Positions 59,115 through 64,000 of a stretch of 64,000 nucleotides of DNA are shown here, one piece after another (the first letter of the stretch is position 1; every line of letters begins with the position of its first letter). A program made the translations under genes and the position numbers. The stretch is from Aphelenchoides besseyi (taxonomy: Eukaryota; Nematoda; Chromadorea; Rhabditida; Aphelenchoididae), in the NCBI GenBank assembly GCA_024699855.1, contig JAMPIQ010000001.1:12400001-12464000 (forward strand), written 5' to 3'. The notes under the pieces are model-generated. The model worked only from the letters and a program-made list of their open reading frames with translations, was not told where the DNA came from and did no database searches.

Positions 59115-60202
59115 ATGGACACCGTTCAATGCAAAGATGGCTCAATGCAGGCCTTAAACCGCTCTTCTCATCGTTCAAATCGTCGTGGGAAATCCAAGTT
59201 CGGGCATCCGATTTTGCTTATCCAACATGTAAGTCATACCGATTGTCGCTTCTAACTTCCATTTAGCTCACGGACAACAACAAACGTTCGATTGGCGACG
59301 GATTGAACAATGCATTCAACCAACTGATTCGTGAGTCGCCGACTTTGTTCAACTTCCTCAACCCTAAAAATGTCGGTCGCAATCGTTTTCCGGACCGTAA
59401 GCTTCTGTCTGCAAACTCAACTCGACTTCTTGACTTTAGAAATCTTTCTTTACGACTTTTCGCGTGTGGTTCTCAACGGACCCTCTGACTATTATCACGC
59501 TTCGTATGTCGATGGATACAAGCAAACCAAAGAGTACGTACTCGCACAAGCGCCTTACAATTCAGCGACCGAAATCGACTTTCATCGTCTGGTTGCTCAG
59601 CTGAAACCGGATATCGTCGTCGTTCTAATGAAAACGGGAACAGCTGAGTGCAAGTAAGTACAATCAACGGCAACTTTACTGACAATTTCTTTAGTTTAAT
59701 GTTTCCAGTCGGTAAAAAGAAGTCAAAAACCAAAGGCGATATTACAATAAAAGTTGAAGACGAAGGAACTCAGGAAAAGTTCGAGTGGTCGAGCATCGAA
59801 ATCACGACCAACAAAACGGAGACTCTGAAAACAAACGTCTGCTACTTTTCGACTTGGATCGAGGAAACGAAAGTCCCGGTCAATGACATGGCCGACTTCT
59901 TAAATTTGGTATGTTAATTGCAATTCGTAGTCTCAGAGTTGAAATTTCAGTGCTTGACCAAAAGCCCCAAGAAGACTCGAGAAGCATCGAAACTGGTGAT
60001 CTGTCCGTCTGGAGCATGGCGTTCGGGAGTTTGGGTGGTTTACGAAATGGAATGTGAACGTATGCGATCCAAATTGCGTATTCGTTTTAGTGAAACTGTT
60101 CGTCAAGTTCGCTATCAACGCAACAACGCTCTGGATCACTTGGGATTGTTCATGGGTCTTGTCGACTCGCTCACAATCGCTGCTCGAGCTGTTGGTCGTT
60201 GA
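59115..60202 (+). CDS. Second PTP-fold protein with degenerate active site
   Basis: Six exons give about 290 residues. KNRY-like NRFPDQIFLYDFSRVVLNG, then DYYHASYVDGYKQTKEYVLA and QAPYNSATEIDFHRLVAQLK, VVLMKTGTAECNLMFPV. The WPD loop is replaced by TWIEETKVPV and the signature is VICPSGAWRSGVWVVYEM: the Cys and Arg are retained but the usual HCSAGxGR context is HC to IC, SA to PS and xG to AW. Catalysis therefore doubtful. Poly-A signal AATAAA at 60213-60218, 10 bp after the stop. Shares family and orientation with the preceding gene but the sequences are clearly diverged, an old duplication. Confidence 0.82.
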
Positions 60203-60801
60203 GGTTTAAGAGAATAAAAAGTCTAGTTTCCATTTCACGTCATCTATATGTAGTTGATAAAAGCAGTTGACCTGAGAATATAAGTTATCCGAAGTGATTA
60301 ACTTCCACCGACTGTAACTCGGGAACCAGTGACTGTAAAAAAGTGGAATTAACAGAACAATAAGATGCATTGATGAACTTAAAACTATGTAAATATCAGA
60401 GGAATCCAATCAGTCAATACGCTAAAATACACAACACGCCCCATTCCCTTGTATGACACGTCCATCGCGCAAATTGATGTATCCCAAAGGTTCTGGCAAC
60501 AACCACTGCTTATATTGTGTTAATAGAAAGCCTAAAAGACTGGCTATTCGACAAGCCTAAACTTGTAGTTATCGGATAACTGACAGAGAAATGAGAGCAT
60601 TCCAAAGCCAAAGAATTTGTCAAAATCGCTCAAAAATTGCAAAAGTTTGTGCAGCTCTTTCTGTTGATGATGGGAAGCTCTAATTTGGCATACCAGTTAA
60701 AAAACTTAGAAAATTATAATTATATGAATTTGGAGAGCTGAAGTTGATCGGAAACAGAATTACAATCTTAAACATACTCAGAAATCGCTTAAATTGAAGA
60801 C

Positions 60802-61038
60802 TTGGTTTTATCTAGGAGAATTGATCTGCTTTGTTGTAATTTTCACAAACAACTAAACATACTACAAGCATCAATTTGTGCAAATTTGGAATTGATGGCC
60901 ACATTGGTTTCGGAAATCGAACTTGAAATCTGCCGCCCAATCAAACTCCACTACCACTTTGCGTTGTACGAGAACAACGAAATAGTTGGAAGTGTCATGG
61001 AAGACATGATCAATAATCCGAGTCCAAAAAGAATATAA
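60802..61038 (+). pseudogene. Truncated CRPIK-family paralogue (right copy)
   Basis: Identical in sense to 11389-11625: conserved C-terminal block (CRPIKLHYHFALYENN) with no ATG or first exon. No difference in the translated part from the left copy was seen. Confidence 0.6.
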
Positions 61039-61545
61039 AACTCAAATAAACCAAAGTTTGTTTCTATTTAAATGTTTGTCCAATAAAATTTGAATTGGCT
61101 AACTATGTACTGTACAACTTCAAATTAGAATTTCGTCAGAAGCCAACAGCTTGGCTCTCGTTCACATGTTTAGGGTTGTTATTGCGTTCGTTTAGACGCT
61201 GCTAATCTTCTCGTTCGGATTCAATTTCCAATAGCACCTAAAGGAGTTATGTGACTGTAAGCACTCTCCGATTGCTTGAGTTGATGGGCGTAAATAAACT
61301 CGTATTCTTTTGTCTGTTTGAAAATCCGACTGCGTTTTCTGGCGATATCGCTCGGTAGTTGTTTCGCAATTGTCCGGAGGTCCTGTTTTCGCTGCTGATT
61401 ACGTGAATGAGTCGCCACTTATGGGTCGCATATAAGGCTGAAAAATGTGTCTGATTGTCCATGGTTAGTTTTCGTGGTCGTGTTTTTTATAGTTTTATTT
61501 TTTGACTAACAATTTTAAATTACAGGTCGCAGGATAATTAAAATT

Positions 61546-62103
61546 ATGTCTATTGTGTCAACTATCAACAGGATTCACAATGAGAGCCGCACATTTCTAT
61601 ATGTGCGCGATGTGAGCTTGCTGCACCATCATAACTGTGAATTGGACGATGTGGACCGAATAGTTCATATCTACGCCGAGATTTATCCCGATTGCTTAGA
61701 CCGTGGCTCAGATATTACAGAGCATACTGCTCGATGTGTTAGCGATGAAGGCGCTTTGGGTGATACGCCGTTCCAATTGTTTAGCAAACGACTGGGAGGT
61801 TCCGAACATCATTTCGACTTTTTTCCGTTGAACGAAAAGGTTAGAGTACGATATTCAATCTGTTGAATTTGGTTGTTTCAGATCGACATGACTACGTGGA
61901 AAGAGAACGAAACGAAGGTCTACGAACACGTAAAGGAAGGAGGTGACCGATATGCACTCATGGCCTATTCGTTTGAATACGACAATCAAAACGAACATCA
62001 AATCTGCCGACCAATCAAAATCTACTACTACGTTGCACTCTTTGACTTGGGCGATCCCGTTGGTGAAGAGGTGGAAGGTATGATCTATAACCAAGTCATG
62101 TAA
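61546..62103 (+). CDS. Orphan 171-aa protein, CRPIK family (right copy)
   Basis: Exons 61546-61839 and 61882-62103. Protein nearly identical to the left copy; one visible change is Gly to Glu (LGGSGHH versus LGGSEHH). Frame, ATG and splice sites are intact, so both copies may be expressed, in convergent-to-the-centre orientation relative to each other. Family and function unknown. Confidence 0.7.
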
Positions 62104-62572
62104 CTACAAAAAAAACTCGGTAAACTAAAGCGTTTGTGTCTCTTTTTATTTGTGTCCAATAAAATTTGAATCGGCCAACAATCTACTGTCCAATTTCACA
62201 TAAGAATATGACCTGAAGCCGCAGCTCAGTGATTGTTGACGTCTTGGTGGATGTGATTGCAGTCTGAAGGACGCCTCCAATCTCGTTCAAATTCAGAATC
62301 ACACCGGGAAAAGCCTGGGAGTAAGAAAACAATCTGATTAAATTGCCGATCAATTAATGAATTTGTTCTCTTTTGTCTACCGAGATGTCAACTGTCTTCT
62401 CAGTTGCGATCACTGGTAGCCATTGCATATTTGACTGCGGATACCACCTTCTGCAGCTTCCATGACCTCATTCGAGTAGTATGTAAACTCTGGTAATGAG
62501 TCCAAACAGTCACTCCATCGTCTCATTCCTTCTCTACTCATCCCCCTACTCTTCTTTCCGCTGGTCGATCAA

Positions 62573-62624
62573 CGCGCTAATACCATATACTGTTCACCTT
62601 TCAACTAGTATATGTATTAGCGCG
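62573..62624. repeat. Strong local hairpin, right arm
   Basis: Same 18-bp stem and loop as 9803-9854, in inverted orientation. Fully conserved between arms. Confidence 0.8.
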
Positions 62625-62799
62625 TGGAATGACCAAACGGAGGAATCGAAGAGCAGATTTCTAGTCCAACTATTCGGATCGTTTGACCGTTCCGTTTCCG
62701 TCCTCAGGTTACTTTTCAGTTTTGCGCGAGTAACCGAGGGCGTGAGCGGGAATGGAATAACGATTAATTTGACGTCAATCTGCTTTGTTTTTTGAACTC

Positions 62800-63440
62800 T
62801 GCAAAGACTAGTTGGTACGAAGATTCGAAGAATCAAACGAACGTACACGCAAAAGCCTTCGAAATGTATCAATCAGAAAGTAGGACCACCTCCTTCGTCT
62901 GAATGATCTGTTTGTTAACTCACTTCAATTTCAGCTGTCGCACTCTTCTACAGATTACTTTCTGTGTCGTTTGTTGGAACCGCCTTTGTCGTCCTTACCT
63001 TTAATCGGGAACTATGAGACAGGAGATCTTCGATTGGTTGAATTGTTGGCTATGAATAAGCTTTCATGACTGTGAGCTGCTTGTGACTGCGGGACAGAAA
63101 GCTGCTTATCATCCGGAGAGTTCGGCATCCACTTCTCAGTGAGTCGAAATCGATTGGTTTCAGATCCTGTGTCACTTAACTATCGGATTTATAGGTCTAC
63201 TCGAAAGTCCTGTGATCAAAGGTAATCAGCGATCTTGAATGAACTCAATCGAGTGTTTAGTTTCAACGAAATAAGTTTTGGAATTAGTCAACTGAATTAC
63301 TTATAGAACTGAATAATCATTCTTGCTGACGACTGTTATTGGTTGCAAGAAGCCTAGAATTATGGAGGCCTTAATGAAACGTAATTTGGTTTACAGGAAC
63401 ACGATTTTGCATCTCAACAGAGAATTGATTGCTCCGAATA
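62800..63440 (+). pseudogene. Possible multi-exon gene remnant (right-arm copy)
   Basis: Counterpart of 8987-9627, same splice-like signals and frame break. Here the donor-like GTGAAT of the left copy reads CTGAAT, and about ten substitutions cluster in 62860-62905. If the left copy is a gene, this one is likely broken. Confidence 0.25.
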
Positions 63441-64000
63441 CCACACAAGTGTAAGGGCTGTTCGTTTTAACTCAACTTCAAATATAATTATAGCTTGGGA
63501 TCTGAATGGAAAACAGCAATATGAAATCGGTTTGAGTTGTTTCATCGATTAAGGTCTTCCGCAAGAATTGATGGTCGGTTATATTTTTCGACAAACAAAC
63601 GTTCAGATTCATTGCCTGTTGTAGTTGAATGAAAGACCGAACATTGTGATTTAGATGAATATTTTTGCAAGTTTCGGACAATGTGTTGAATTTATAAAGC
63701 TATTAGCATTCTCCACCTCAGTGATAGAAAATTCAACGACAATTGAAAGGGTGGTAAATATGTTGTGTCATGACGGTTTCCAGGAGGTAAAAAATTGCCG
63801 TCTAACACTGTTCAATGCTGACACCGTTCACAATCAAATGCCATGCAGCTCCATCTTGTCGACTGAATCATTTGTTTTTGGTTGTTAACGATCTGAAGGA
63901 CGATGAACTTTGCTGGTTCGGATAATCATCTGAAGTGTTGATTCACTTATTGACCGCTTGTTATTCAAATTGAGACCAGAATTTGCATAGTTCAAAAGTC

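Larger units (their letters stand above)
60236..64000. repeat. Right arm of giant inverted repeat
   Basis: Reverse complement of 8428-12190; see that entry. The near-identical part begins at about 60400, directly beyond a more diverged transition of about 165 bp just past the poly-A signal of the phosphatase-like gene. It runs off the window, so full length is not known. Confidence 0.95.

Overview
The window is nuclear DNA from a nematode. The evidence is a 28S rRNA gene at the left edge, a 127-residue major sperm protein (MSP), a second MSP-domain protein, an FLP-18-type FMRFamide-like peptide precursor, a MIG-2-like Rho GTPase, and dense genes with mostly 38-50 nt GT-AG introns on both strands. 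The species cannot be named from sequence alone. Exon models below come from reading frames and splice signals and are not transcript-confirmed.

Layout. 1-3762 holds the end of ITS2 and a whole 28S rRNA, followed by two tandem hairpins and then single-copy DNA, so this looks like one edge of an rDNA array. 4.2-8.3 kb holds a decayed gene, a small MITE-like element, a tiny basic-motif protein and an orphan type I membrane protein. 8428-12190 is the left arm of a very large inverted repeat; its partner is 60236-64000 and still continues at the window end. 12.4-23.5 kb holds housekeeping genes (TAF7, complex III subunit UQCRB/QCR7, tripeptidyl-peptidase II, Rho GTPase) between orphan four-helix membrane proteins. 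24-28 kb holds an SR-rich cyclophilin, another four-helix protein and a BAR-like protein. 28-35 kb looks like a sperm/secretory neighbourhood: orphan membrane proteins, an MSP gene, a membrane-anchored MSP-domain protein divergent from a small lysine-rich anchored protein, and a secreted cysteine-rich protein. 36.7-42.9 kb has a four-helix protein, an SLC46-type transporter and an astacin protease carrying an in-frame LINE fragment. 45.3-55.5 kb has flp-18, BAP31, RPB7, an hnRNP R/Q-type RNA-binding protein, an RRM/SR protein and an FCP1-like remnant. 57-60.2 kb carries two adjacent protein tyrosine phosphatase-fold genes with altered catalytic motifs.

Functionally the core genes serve Pol II transcription and RNA processing (TAF7, RPB7, FCP1 remnant, SR-cyclophilin, hnRNP, RRM/SR). 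Interspersed are fast-evolving orphan membrane and sperm genes. The most unusual features are the roughly 3.7-kb near-identical inverted arms 48 kb apart carrying an orphan gene pair, the in-frame exonised LINE fragment, the catalytically dead phosphatase-like genes, and the repeated intron placement in the neuropeptide gene.
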